A DNA stretch of 64,000 nucleotides from Anodontia alba (GCA_964016985.1 OZ024821.1:90014093-90078092); one strand, 5' to 3'. Shown: positions 45,681 to 57,639, counted from the first letter of the stretch. Numbers and translations are program-made. The notes: a model not told the origin generated them from the letters alone.

Positions 45681-45960
45681 GAAATCCGGGTAAAGGTTTT
45701 TTTAAGTCGCGCTAGTCTTGTTGCTGTGACGTCAAAGTGCCGTTGATAGAGGGTTATCTGTAAAAGTTGGACTGGGACATTTGGGACATTGACAAATAGA
45801 GCAGACACAGATCAGACGCCGCAGAACACGGCGTCTGATCAGGGTCTGCCCTGCTTAAATTGCAGGAAGTTAAGGGTTAAATGAAACAGTCTGAAGTCCT
45901 AGTTCAAGACCATTTTCCTAGCCTACACTCAGATACAATCGACCCATCAGTGCTGCCAGC
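45673..45960. repeat. Dispersed duplicated segment, interrupted copy (right part)
   Basis: GTCGCGCTAGTCTTGTTGCT, GGGTTATCTG, GGGACATTTGGGACATT, an AACAGTG hairpin, then GCAGGAAGTTAAGGGTTAAA and AAGACCATTTTCC match 23430-23640 in order. Confidence 0.65.
45791..45857. repeat. AACAGTG hairpin repeat
   Basis: ACAAATAGAGCAGACACAGA, tip GACGCCGCAGAACACGGCGTC, right arm AGGGTCTGCCCTGCTT. It lies in the same relative place as the hairpin at 23498-23548 in the paralogous segment. Confidence 0.6.
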
Positions 45961-46024
45961 TCTTTGATTCGTTCGCTTTTAGAGCAAATGCTTCATTACA
46001 ATACATCAATATGAAATTTCCAGT

Positions 46025-46240
46025 TTAACTTTTACAACTTTCAGGAGTAATTCAGCAGACGACAAAATTTAATAGGCTTTGACATTTCCTACAAACTGTC
46101 TCCTATTCTTCTTTGGAGATAATTTGCATGAAATGTCAAAGCCTATTTTATGCGGGGGAGGGGCGGGGGGCGTGTGGGGTGAATGAGGAAAACTTCTAAA
46201 TGTCGTCTGTGGAATTTTTATCCAATATGCTAAACGTTAA
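46025..46240. mobile_element. TTAA-A hairpin MITE with G-rich insertion
   Basis: TTAACTTTTACAACTTTCAG ... AGCAGACGACAAAA ... TTTGACATTTCCTACAAAC hairpin ... TATGCTAAACGTTAA. A GGGGGAGGGGCGGGGGGCGT stretch (about 46155-46175) lies in the right arm. Confidence 0.65.
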
Positions 46241-46504
46241 GTAAACAACTGCACGTGTCCTGTCATTCAATTTGATATAAGGAATGCCTTAATGTTGCGA
46301 GTAATGCACTCATTTTATAATTACTTACCTAAACCTAATTACCGAGACAAAAAAATCACATGTGATTATGTTTTCAAATAACATATTGCTATATAATAAT
46401 TATTAATTATATTCATCAGACATTGATTTAACAACCTTACTACAAATACCAACACTGGTCTTAAGCCATTTATGCTTGGTCTAAAAATACAAACTTTTAC
46501 AAAC

Positions 46505-46612
46505 AATACACAGAACGCAGCGTCTGATCAGGGTCTGCTTTTTGCCATGGCACTTCAATTAATTATGGCAGAATACGATATCTGATCAGAGTCTAGACGG
46601 TTTGTTACTATT
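46505..46612. repeat. AACAGTG hairpin remnants, two partial copies
   Basis: ACGCAGCGTCTGATCAGGGTCTGC at about 46515-46538 and ACGATATCTGATCAGAGTC to TAGACGGTTTG at about 46575-46603 are right-arm pieces. Left arms are degraded. Confidence 0.4.
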
Positions 46613-47118
46613 CCAGCGATTTTAGAAACATTAACAAGTATTGAAATGGTATTATTCAAATGTTTGGACAAGTACATGTATGATAAGTAATTATGATGCC
46701 CGAATATTGTAGGCTAAATACGGTAATTCTAATAGAAACTAACTCTGCATTAGCTTCCAAGACAACCAGTTTGAGCAATTGTACCTTATGACAAGTGCGC
46801 CCGCAAAGACCTAAATCGGCGTTTGGAGTTTGACCAAATATTTTGTAAGCGGATAACGAACGCTCTGATCAGAGTGCTAATATGGACTTTTATTGTCAGC
46901 ATAATCGATAAACGCACTTTCTTTTGTTGCGGTTCAACTATTTTCCTGTAAGCCTGGTCTGTTCATATATAGTGTCGTTTATATTTTCTGGCTCTTTATG
47001 AACGTTGGGACAATTTCGGAATTTTAGATCTTTGAATGCTGGGTAATATTGCATGCTTTAATGTCGTCTGTGGATTTTTTTTTTTTCAAAAAGATCTTTC
47101 GGGAATAACATCAGAATG

Positions 47119-47186
47119 TCAAACAATTTGGATCCGGATCAGGCCCGTAGTTTTGTCGGGCCTGATCTGGGTCCAAACTGTTTGCA
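47119..47186. repeat. AACAGTG hairpin with distinct stem
   Basis: TCAAACAATTTGGATCCGGA, stem ATCAGGCCCG / CGGGCCTGAT, right arm GTCCAAACTGTTTGC. The stem sequence differs from other copies yet pairs fully. Confidence 0.65.
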
Positions 47187-47589
47187 AAGGTGTATCACCA
47201 GACGACAAAAGTCGCCAATAGCGGGGATAGTTAAATGCCTGATGAGGCTTAATTCGCCAGAAGTAGCTAAAATAGTATTAGTACATTAAAGTATAGCTAC
47301 TCTATCTCAGAAAGTGGCCACACTTCGGTTATTTTCATTTTTGCGTGTATCTTCATTGATCCCAAGGGTCATTCCTTTTAGAATATATATATTTATATTT
47401 CCAGATGTAGAAAACCATCCGAGATAGCCAGTTTGTGCTAGATTGACATTCAGAAATCAGATTATCACGTGATAGTCCTCTTCTGGTTGTTCGATTCCTG
47501 CGCTTATCTTCTAAGACGGTTATCTGTTTCTACCGACTATTTCGTAGAAGAGAGGGAAGAAAGCGGCACCATCATTAACGCAAGACAAA

Positions 47590-49513
47590 ATATATTGAGT
47601 TTATTTGGTTGTTTGGATCGATTACGGAGAAATAATTCACTAGTGTTCTACGGCTTGCGCGTAAAAAACGAGTGAGCGAAGCGAACGAGTTTTTTTACAA
47701 GCAAACCTTAGAACACGAGTGAATTATTTCTCCGTAATCGATCAAAACAACCAAATAAACTGTTTATTACATTTTCGTTCCATGTTTTACCTTTGAATTT
47801 TCACATTCAGCCCTTATGAGTTCCTACCAAAATAGTTCCGGTCATAGCATGAATTTCAAGAGGCGTGGTTTAGTTTGAAAATCAGTCGCCATCTTGTTTT
47901 CACTTTAATGCAAAAATCATCCTGTGCTTGAAATACAGACACAAAAATTTCACGAAAGTAGAACTGGATTATCAAGAAAATCAATTTAAATTTATGTTGC
48001 AGGTCTTTCCTCAAAAACGCCAACTGGACGTGAAAATTGCAGTCTGATTGCCATGATTTTATCAAATTTTCCGCGAAACATCAGCTATTTTTATTGTTGT
48101 TACCAACAACGTTAGCAACTTTGCCTTGCAATTATGACGTCAAAACGTTCGAAATGAAATAATTCACTCGGTGAATTATCGATTATAATTCACCGATAAA
48201 TCTCGGTAAACCACTGCTGAAAATATAATAAATAGAGTTTATTTGGTTGTTTTGACCGATTACGGAGAAATAATTCACTACTGTTCTAAGGCTTGCGCGT
48301 AAAAACGAGTGAGCGAAGCGAACGAGTTTTTTACAAGCAAACCTTAGAACACGAGTGAATTATTTCTCCGTAATCGATCAAAACAACCAAATAAACTGTT
48401 TATTACATTTGTTCTAGGACAGTTTCTTGGGTTACCATAGAAACGTCTAGTGTAAATACAAGGGTTCGTAAAGAAGGACAAGCCCTGTAAATACAATGAA
48501 TAAATGTATTTAATAACGATTCCGATGACAATGTACAATAACGCATGTGTCAATGGCAATGGTATAATGCATAATGCCAAAAATATGAAACATTTAAGAA
48601 ACAAGTTGAACAAGAGTTACTTCCCTTGCCATCTGTACTTTTCAACAGATAAACAATGATATGAATTTATGCTAATAAAACCTCAGTAATAAAGTATTCC
48701 TAGCATATTTTGTCATCAGAACATTCCATAACAAACATTCAAACAAAAGATGAAATGACTAACCTGTAAATACAATGAATAAATGTATTTAATAACGATT
48801 CCAAGGACAATGTACAATAACGAATGTGTCAATGGCTATGGTATAATGCCTAATGCGATGACACACTACACGGTTGAGTAGAGCTGGACATATACTACAA
48901 CCTTTCCGAATCTTACTAAACTAATACAAGTGCAACTACAACTATGGGAACCTGTGTCAGGTAAAGGAATGGGAAAACATGGGAATGGCTGGGAATGAAT
49001 AAATAAGACCGAGACATTTATAATGAAACAATCTTTTATTACACCCTATGAAACATTTTCATCCATGTTTTACCTTTGAATTTTCATATTCAGCTGTTAT
49101 GATTTCCTACCAAAATAGTTCCAGTCAGTGCATGAATTTCAAGAGGCGTGGTTTAGTTTGAAAATCAGTTGCCATCTTGTTTTCACTTCAATACAAAAAT
49201 CGTCCTGTGCTTGAAATACAGACACAAAAATGTCACGAAAGTTGAACTGAATTATCAAGAAAATCATACTTTATATTTGTGTTGCAGGTCTTATCTCAAA
49301 AACGCCAACTGGACGTGAAAATTGCAGTCTGATTGCCATGATTTTATCAAATTTTCCGCGAGACGTCACTGTTGTTATTGTTGTTACCAACTACGTCAGC
49401 AACATCGCCTAGCAGTTATGACGTCAAAACGTTCGAAAAGAAATAATTCACTCGGTGAATTATAGATTATAATTCACTGATAAATCTCAGTAAGTCACTG
49501 CTGAAAATGTGAT
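47590..49513. repeat. Compound repeat: two hairpins plus duplicated 470-bp body
   Basis: Hairpins at about 47595-47762 and 48232-48402 share GGTTGTTT, ATTACGGAGAAATAATTCAC, the odd centre GAGTGAGCGAAGCGAACGAG, and inverse arms. A body at about 47763-48229 (TCCATGTTTTACCTTTGAAT to CAGTAAACCACTGCTGAAAA-like) recurs at about 49050-49513. Between them, CCTGTAAATACAATGAATAA plus about 85 bp occurs twice (48486 and 48771). Confidence 0.75.
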
Positions 49514-52300
49514 AATTAAACGTAAACGTCTAAGTGCCGGCGCAAATTTTGTTCATGTTTACTTAGAGATATGGGACAAGGGTATACTAAAATTTAATAA
49601 ATTTTCAGTGTAACAGGTAAAAAAGAACAATAGTATGATTCTCTAATGTATGCTTTATTAAGCTTTATGAATATTCTTGATAGAAATGAAAATAAAATAG
49701 ACACTGATCTGTTTATAACACAGTTTGTTATAAGATGGGTTATGATATAGCATGGTTCAAAGATGGATTCGAAAAAAAATACACATGTATATAGATTGTA
49801 TAAAAACTGATGGTTCATGGTTATTTTTATATTATCTACGTATTTTTGTTTGGATATAACAAGATTGTTTTAAATAATACAGCTTATGCTTTGGATTCCA
49901 AAATTTCTGTTATAAGCAGATTGTAATGTACAACAGTTTTTATAAAACCTATCGCCTTACAGGATAGTTCGCCTGAAGTTGACCTTTGACTTAATTGCGC
50001 TACCAAGTCTTTGAAGCAGAATACTTTAAAACCCGGGATTAATGTTCGAGAGTCGGGGTCAAAAGTCGGAACTAAATTTGGACAATCGAATAATGGCACT
50101 AAACATGCACTTGTCATATACAATTTAGTCTTACTATTAAATACTTTTCCCGTTCTGAACCAAAATATATACGAACATGCCACACGATTCGGGGTCGGGA
50201 CCAAATTTTGCGGTATTGACAATGTCAAGCAATATGCGAATCCTTGTCATTTTAGGATTTCCACGAGATTTATTTTATAAATTATTATTTTAAAAAGCAT
50301 GCCAGAACTTAAATAAGTTACCAGATCTTATCTAGAAGCTTATTTTCGCTTGCGTCAGATATGAATATGTTTGAACTTTTTAAGTATATGAATGAGTCCT
50401 TTTTTTCAAAGCCCAATTATATGAATGGAGTGTGGTTTCAGATTTTAGCATACAAATCTATACCAAAATCACCAGTAGATACTTCCCTACCATCCGAGGC
50501 GTGAGTCTTAGAAACGAACTTTGCTTATCATTTTTGTATGCTTATTCTTTAGACTCTTAACATTGAAATACATATTACGGTTTTATTTTATTTCTGCTAT
50601 AGTTTTCCGATATAGGAGCCTTTAGTTAGACCCGTCTGCTGCAGTAAAACCGAAAAATGAAATAAATCACAACAACATAAACACAGAACAGTAATAAACC
50701 ACAACAAAAGAACCGACTTGGAACGGTCTGTTATAATCCTCGCCCTAAACTTTCACTGTGGTTCAAAACACTCATTTATCGGGGAGATCTTCTACATGTA
50801 ACTCATTGCGCAATTATGCAATCTCACCAGAACCTTAGCTAGTTGCTCATACGAGCATTCTCAGCCAAACAACCAGGTCCTAGCCCCTCTGAGTGTCTCA
50901 ACATGCGTATTCAAAGTTAGACATTACATAAATCAATAGCTTGGATGAAAAGTCATACACTGGTGTTCACGACAGATACAAACACTTAAACGCGTGGCCG
51001 AAACGACACACACCGACGATCCCGGCAAATATTAAAAAAATCCTTTGTAAGCTAACTGAACACTCTACCATACCGGTCAACTAGATGTCTTCTGATAAGC
51101 AAGAAAATCGTATCGAAAAGTAATATTTACGCAATGATATCAATTAGAGTGGCGTTACGACATAAATGCAATGGAAAGTATAGTGGAACTGTTGCTTTTA
51201 AATCAACGCTTTCTTTCACTAGAAATTTGCATTACCAAAACACGCCTATTCAAATATATTGAAAATTTTACCACTTAAAAAGAAAAAAATTCAGGTAGAA
51301 AATTCTGATATGAGTTTCAAATTACTGCTCAAAACATAGATTGTGAGTACTCGTTAGAACCGCCTCGGCGAGGCGGTTCTAACGAGTATTAGAACCGCCT
51401 CGGCGAGGCGGTTCTAACGAGTACCCACAATCTATGTTTTTGAGCAGAAATAAGAAAAATAATTTATACCATTGTAAACCCCAGTTTTACTATATAAAAG
51501 TGGGGTTTAAGGGGATCAAAATTATATAGGCATGTTTTCGTGATGTTTGATCGAATGTGTTCAAGAAAAATAATGAAAAAAAAAATGCAATATCCCTCAT
51601 TACCTCCCTCCATCCCGCTTTCCCACTAATAATTTCTCATAGAAACACGAGCTAAATGTCTCAAAAACATTGGCTTGGTTTTCTTCAGAAAACAACCGTA
51701 AAATGACCGTATAAAAGACTTTCTTATAACTGAGCAGCAAGAGGTGCACAATTCGAACCAACGGAATATTCAAAATATGTACACGTATATATTATTTGCT
51801 ACCAAATCTAACATAGCTAAGGTAACGGACAACTTCTGTTACTCAGTCGCGTTCTACCATTATAAAAGGACCTTACTACAACCGCAACTAGCGTAGATAG
51901 ACTCCGCATGCTTTCAACATGTTCAGTTTCAAAGTATGTCACTGGTATAGTGTGAAGACTTTAACCATTCTATGGGCAAGCAGCACAGACAGTGAGAAAA
52001 TAATATCAGTATGTTTTGGCTATTTGAAAGAAACGTTTCCAGAAGATTTCTGCGCCGCTTGCCATCTTCTGACGTCACTGGAGAGTAACCTTACACGTAA
52101 TATATGCTGAAAATTTTCAAACTTGTAATTGCCCCACCAGGTATTTAGGAAGAACGCAGACGGAATGGAATCTGTTTCTTTGAAGGTCTTTTGTGAGTAA
52201 TATGCACCTATTGAACAAAGATGAAAGCAACTTGTAATAGCAACCGTAACATAAGAAAAGGACCATTTTGTCATGTCTGAAAGTGAAGGCTTATATCAGC
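49514..52300. other. No gene recognised apart from HP280 copy 15
   Basis: At 50025-50240, GGTC(A/G)(A/G)(A/G)(A/G)-type words give overlapping open frames on both strands without recognisable homology. ATAAACCACAACA and GAACCGACTTGGAACGGTC near 50690-50735 are a weak CCGCCTTAGAACGGT-family trace. Confidence 0.45.
51230..51545 (+). mobile_element. HP280 MITE, copy 15, with tandemly repeated palindrome centre
   Basis: The centre is repeated: TAGAACCGCCTCGGCGAGGC occurs twice in succession, giving a 316-bp copy. This is a slippage-type rearrangement of the hairpin tip. Confidence 0.85.
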
Positions 52301-52302
52301 AT

Positions 52303-52578
52303 TATCACGAAAATAAACCTATATAATTTTGACCCCCTTAAACCCCACTTTTATATAGTAAAACTGCGTTAACAGGGGGATACATTATTTTTCTTATTTT
52401 TGCTCGAAAACATAGATTGTGGGCACGCGTTAGAACCGCCTCGTTGAGGGGGTTCTAACGAGTACCACAATCTATGTTTCGAGAAGAATTATGAAAAATA
52501 TCAGAGTTTTTATCTGATATTTTTCAGTTTTTGGACGTGAAATTTTCTTTATATTTGAAGAGGCGTGATTTCGTGATG
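52303..52578 (-). mobile_element. HP280 MITE, copy 16
   Basis: Minus orientation, moderately diverged; the centre is CCTCGTTGAGG with a mismatched arm. Confidence 0.8.
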
Positions 52579-52757
52579 TCATTTCCAAACAATCTGATAA
52601 GTTCTTCTCTGTTCCTCAATATATTCTACAGTATTCAGCGATTCTATTAGAAAGACAATAACCCATTTTAGACTGAATAAAAGCCCGTTGTGTGCAAGCG
52701 TCCCCCGACGTCATGGCTTTGTTAGAAAAGAAATGTGAGTTTTAAATCTGTATAATA

Positions 52758-53975
52758 GGAGGATAACCCCAAAACCACACGCACATCCTCAGACCATGTA
52801 GAACAAATATGCATAGTTTCAAAATGATCGGTAGAAAACTTTAGAAGAAGTTGCGCCCACAAGGTATCTATTCCAATACTACTTGGATCTGGAAAAAAAC
52901 TAATTCAAAAAAGAGGAAAAACATGATAAACAATAATGGGAGGATAACGCCTAAACCACATGCACATCTTCAGACTATGTAGAATAAGTATGCATACTTT
53001 CAAACTGATCGGTGGAAAAAATCTAGCAGGATTTGCGCCCACACGGTATTTATTCTAATACATTTGACATCATCGAACCTGGAATAAAGTAGAAAAAATT
53101 GACAAAAAAAATAATGGGAGGATAACCCCAAACCACATGCACATCTACAGACCATATAAAAAACGAGTACATGTATGCATAGTTTCAAAATGATCGGTGG
53201 AAAATTCTTGGAGGAGTTGCGCCCACGAAGTATCTTTTCTAATAGTAATCGAATCTGGAAAAAAATAAGTCGAAAAAATAAAAAAATAAAAAGTTGATAA
53301 AAATAATGGGAGGATAACACCAAACCCACATGCACATCTACAGACCATGTAGAACAAGTATTCATGGTTTCAAAATGATCGGTAGAAAACTCTAGAAGGA
53401 TTTGCGCCCACAAGGTATCTATTCTAATACTAATCGGCCCTGGAAAATACTCAGTCGAAAAAGTGGAAAACTGTTGATAAAAAATAACAGGAGGATAACG
53501 CCAAAACCACATGCACATCTTCAGACAATGTAGAATAAGTATGCATAGTTTCAAAATGATCGGCCGAAAAGTCTAGGAGGAGTTGCGCCCACAAGGTATC
53601 TATTCTGATACTACTCGAACCTGGAAAAAAAGCTAAGTTAAAAAGAAGAAAAAAGTTGATAAAAAATAATGGGAGGATAACCCCCAAACCACATGCATTT
53701 CTACAGACCATACAGAACAAGTATGCATATATAGTTTTAAAAACAAATGATCGGTGGAAAACTCTAGGCGAATTTCCGCCCACAAGGTATCTATTTTAAC
53801 AGTAATCGAACCTGGAAAAAACTAAATCGAAAAAATGAAACAAAGTTGATAAAAATAATAGGAGGATAACTCCAAAACCACAAGCACAGCTACAGACCAT
53901 ATAGAACAAGTATGCAACGTTTCAAAAAGACCGGTTGAAAACTGTAAGAGGAGTTGCGTCCTGTCCCATTGGGTC
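52758..53975. repeat. Tandem array of about 180-bp units
   Basis: GGAGGATAAC marks unit starts at 52758, 52939, 53117, 53309, 53490, 53672 and 53861, giving spacings of 178-192 bp. Each unit carries CCACATGCACATCT, CAGACCATGTAGAACAAGTA, TTTCAAAATGATCGGT, GTTGCGCCCACAAGGTATCT and an A-rich tail. The last unit changes at GAGTTGCGTCCTGTCCCATTG. Open frames on the minus strand repeat with the units and are not genes. Confidence 0.85.
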
Positions 53976-54008
53976 TACGGACGGACGGAGAAAAAAATGG
54001 CTAAACTA

Positions 54009-54080
54009 TTTGCAAAAAGTTAAGACCCTGATCAGACGCCCCATTCTACTGCGTCTGATCTGCGTCTGGACTGTATGCCA
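54009..54080. repeat. AACAGTG hairpin repeat, diverged
   Basis: TTTGCAAAAAGTTAAGACCC, stem GATCAGACGC / GCGTCTGATC around CCCATTCTACT, right arm GTCTGGACTGTATGCC. Confidence 0.55.
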
Positions 54081-54394
54081 ATTACCTTTAGGGGTCTCCA
54101 GACTAAAATGGGTTAAAGGCCTTCTTCTCAAGTCACAGCTACGTTATATGGACTTTAGGTTTCAACAACACTCTTACCTGTAATTTAGCAATAAATTATA
54201 CGGAACTGAAAAACTGTGCCAGCCTGGAGGGGTACAGTGTTTCAGACAGGCAACAGAATAATTAAAACAAGTCAGGTAATTTCCGAAGCTCGTGATGGAT
54301 TATGATTTGCGAAAATAAGGTAAAAATTCAGAGTGGGCTAAAAATACGGAGACTGTGACGTGATATACCTTTTTTTATTTGTCGTTGAAACAAA

Positions 54395-55035
54395 CAATTA
54401 GCTCGTTATTTCGAATTAATAATTTGTTTTAAACGAATTAATTCGTTATTTTAAATAATTAATTCGTTTAAATGAAATACCATTATGAAAACACGCCTAT
54501 TCTAGTATATTGAATATTTCACCACCAAAAACTGAAAGTTTTCAGATAAAAATTCTGATATTTTTTTCATATTTCTGCTCAAAACATAGACTGTGGGTAC
54601 CCGTTAGAACCGCCTCGCCGAGGCGGTTCTAACGAGTACCCACAATCTATGTTTTTGAGCAGAAATAAGAAAAATAATGTATACCCCTGTAAACCCCTGT
54701 TTTACTATATGAAAGTGGGGTATAAGGGGGTCAAAATTATATAGGTGTGTTTTCGTGATGTTAATTCATTGTTTCGAATAATTATTTCGTTTTAACAAAT
54801 CGATTAATTTGTAATTTCGTATTAATTAATTTGTTTTACGAAATATTAATTCGTTCTAACGAATAATTATTTCGTTATTTCAAAATTAATTCGTTTTAAC
54901 GAATTGTCTTTCGTCATTATGAACAAATACGAATTATTATTCGATTTTACGAATAAATTTAATATTTCGAATTATTAATTCGTTTTAACTTTTCATTTAT
55001 TTTGAAATAATAAATTAATTATTCGAAATAACGAA
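54395..55035. repeat. AT-rich TTCGTTTTAACGAA palindromic tract
   Basis: Short self-complementary words, chiefly AATTAATTCGTT, TTCGTTTTAACGAAT and AATAATTATTTCG, recur irregularly on both sides of HP280 copy 17 (54481-54760). No coding content. Confidence 0.7.
54481..54760 (+). mobile_element. HP280 MITE, copy 17, inside an AT-rich palindromic tract
   Basis: Complete, with centre CCTCGCCGAGG. TTCGTTTTAACGAA-type repeats lie on both sides, so it inserted into that tract. Confidence 0.85.
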
Positions 55036-55514
55036 TTTGTAATTTGGAGCTTTTGACCGCTATACCATAACACGATCACTATATCTACGGTACTACCGGT
55101 GCTAACAAAAAAAACTGAAAACAAAATGAGCCCATGCACTAGCACATGCTGGTTAAAACCACTCCAAGATCTTTTTATCTGTATATGCCCACTTTTTGGA
55201 GAGTTTATCAGTTATTTATGTGGTGTCTAGATTATTATAGATTTATTTGGAGAAACATGCTGTATTTAGACATTAATGGGTTAATATGATTGATCAACAT
55301 CTTGTGAATATCAAAAATGCTGTCGAGACCACGCAGATGCACAGTTTGGTCCAGATTTTCCTTGATTTTGGTTTGCACTAGCTATTTGTTCTTCGATCCC
55401 ACAACTTATAAATAGCGAAAAATATTGGTCCAAAACTTCTCTCGTACTAGAAAAAAATATATATAATTAGAAATACTAGAAAATATATATATATAATTAC
55501 GCTGCCATGCCATA

Positions 55515-55633
<119 letters not shown>

Positions 55634-55860
55634 AAACATGCATTGACTTATGGATCTATGGATCTATTTAACTGAAAACATACGCAAGAAATCTGCAAGC
55701 AGAATATGTAGCCCTCTTTATGCATTTGACTCAAAACTTAATAGGGACTTTGAAGTCATCGCTTCGCATTTAAATATGATGTACTTTAAGTGTGCTGTTA
55801 TTACACAAGATACATTCAGTATCGCCACGCCATAGAGCAGGGGGACTTGCGCTATCAGTC

Positions 55861-56073
55861 TTAAGCCTTGTCATGCTGAATAATTACGCTACCATACCAA
55901 CTTCTCATTTTCAGCCAATCAAATTACTTGATCTAGATGTTTTATATGAATTCACATTCTTATTGATAAACAGTGCAGATCCAGATTACTTGGCTTCTTC
56001 AGAAGCCAACTGATCTGGATCTACACTGTTTGCAAAGGCAGGGCATATCCGGGTTCAGCAGGACTAGGGTTAA
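55861..56073. mobile_element. TTAA-B MITE, copy 3
   Basis: TTAAGCCTTGTCATGC ... GCAGGACTAGGGTTAA. The hairpin at 55969-56035 has tip TTGGCTTCTTCAGAAGCCAA, differing from copy 2 by a paired change in the stem. Confidence 0.8.
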
Positions 56074-56340
56074 GTAGAGTTAAGTAGATTTCTTCGTAAT
56101 GAGAAAGGTGGGCGCTCTTGGACCTTTAAAGTGATGCTTAAGTGGAATCGGGCCTTGTCACGCGACGAAGCATCACTAGCGCATTAGATTACACGTAGCA
56201 GTCACCAAATGATATAGCGATCGTGAGTTTCAGGAACTCTTCTCATTATTGTACTCATTTCCTTTGCATTCCCTTTACCATGATACCCGAATAACTTCAT
56301 CACCATCTCGCAAACACTACTGCAGACACAACACAAACAC

Positions 56341-56461
56341 TTACCATGCTATGGGAAAATTCAGCAGAAGACAAATTGATGATTTGACACTTCATGCACA
56401 TTGTTCCGTAACTTTTCCCAAAAAAATATTATTTGACATTACCCAGCATGCTAAGTATTAA
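56341..56461. mobile_element. TTAA-A MITE, internally deleted
   Basis: TTACCATGCTATGGG, TTCAGCAGAAGACAAATTG and the right end CCCAGCATGCTAAGTATTAA. The central hairpin is mostly lost. Its right TTAA is shared with the next element. Confidence 0.6.
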
Positions 56462-56702
56462 CCCTTAAAGCGCCAAGAAAACCTGCATCTGAAAATGTCG
56501 TCTGTTTATGTCGTCTGCTGAATATTCTTGCAAACTTTTCAAACCTATTTTTGCATACAGGCAAACAGTGTGGACCCAGATCAGACTGCTCCTAAAGGAG
56601 CAGTCTGATCTGGGTCCACACTGTTTGCAGAAGTGACTTTAAAATTAACCAGCAGAAGACAAAGCAGACGACAATAGTTGTGATTGAGGCTTTAAGGGTT
56701 AA
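56458..56702. mobile_element. TTAA-bounded MITE enclosing an AACAGTG hairpin
   Basis: TTAACCCTTAAAGCGCC at the left, GAGGCTTTAAGGGTTAA at the right, with GTCGTCTGCTG / CAGCAGAAGACAAAGCAGAC arms. A near-perfect hairpin at 56560-56629 occupies the centre. The terminal CCCTT next to TTAA resembles piggyBac-type ends. Confidence 0.7.
56560..56629. repeat. AACAGTG hairpin, near-perfect, inside TTAA element
   Basis: GCAAACAGTGTGGACCCAGA and its inverse pair over about 34 bases, including the tip GATCAGACTGCTCC / GGAGCAGTCTGATC. Confidence 0.75.
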
Positions 56703-57044
56703 CATTATTGCGAGTGGTGGTGATTCTGTGCGTTCTGTCTGTCGTAAGGATAGTTTTCCGGCCAATGCTATATTATAATGGGCGTTACTCTGACGTTTTA
56801 CAATTCAACGCAAAACGACCTTTACTTGATGATGAATGGCAATCTAAGATAGGAAGATTTATGTTTGAAGTGAAAAAAGCAGATATTAACACAATATTTG
56901 CAGTCAGCAATCTCTGTTAGAGAAAAAAAAGTGAGACAGAAGAGAAGAATACGATAAAATATGACTCGAAGAATAATGAATAATGAACAGACGTAGAAAC
57001 AGACACAATATGTAATAAACCATGACATAAAGCAGTTGTTATAC

Positions 57045-57275
57045 CATTAGCCGGACTGCGTCAAACGAAAAGTGCCCTCGAACACGCGCAAAATACGCAG
57101 ATTCAGATCATCTTGCGCATGCGCAAAGTATCTTCCGGGCCTTGAGGTCTCCATTCGTACATTCTGTAGTAGCCAATGATTCTGTTAGCGGACAACGAAG
57201 GCCCTGATCAGACTGTGCGGATGCGCAGGCTGATCTGGGCCTACGCTGTCCTTATATGCCCGAAGACACATTTTC
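57045..57275. repeat. Dispersed GCGCANNCGC repeat, further copy
   Basis: AGCCGGACTGCGTCAAACGA, CTTGCGCATGCGCAAAG palindrome, CCCTGATCAGACTGTGCGGA and GATCTGGGCCTACGCTG. Confidence 0.45.
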
Positions 57276-57501
57276 GTACGGCCCGGCTCAGCAGGTATCT
57301 TGTTTTATGAGCTATTACAATTGAAGTTAGGATAGAAAGCCAGTTTAACAGATGTTAATGCGGTTTATAATTGAAATAACGAGGTCAAAGACTTACAAAT
57401 GTTTTATCTTGTAATTTATTGATGGCTCATCAGATCAACAGACTCCCCACCACGAATACTACGAGGTAGTGACGTCACAAGACCGTAGTATCGGACCGTC
57501 T

Positions 57502-57625
57502 CATTAGGAAAACACGCCTATTCAAATACATTGAAAATTTTACCACCAAAAACTGAAAGTGTTCAGATAAAAATTCTATTTTTTTTTTTTTTTTTTTTTT
57601 TTTTTTCCATATTTCAGCTCAATTT
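57502..57625 (+). mobile_element. HP280 MITE, copy 18, left end only
   Basis: CATTAGGAAAACACGCC, the ATTGAAAATTTTACC arm and a poly-T expansion, then truncation just after a TTTCAGCTCAA remnant of the core arm. Confidence 0.75.
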
Positions 57626-57639
57626 CAACTGGTCCCGGT

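Noticed and set aside
49884..50280. Overlapping open frames of 89 and 114 codons on opposite strands
   Set aside because: No homology recognised; both arise from the same GGTC/GGAC-rich words and cannot both be real.
53000..53783. Minus-strand open frames up to 184 codons in the tandem array
   Set aside because: They repeat with the 180-bp unit and contain no domain; stops are absent by repetition, not selection.
52758..53975. CRISPR-like array
   Set aside because: Units are contiguous 180-bp tandem copies with no unique spacers, in a eukaryotic context with no cas genes.
56708..56920. Open frame of about 70 codons with a plausible soluble C-terminal part (LLDDEWQSKIGRFMFEV)
   Set aside because: It has no ATG at the listed start, no recognisable domain, no confirmed splice signals, and lies next to MITEs. 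Possibly a lost exon, but unsupported.
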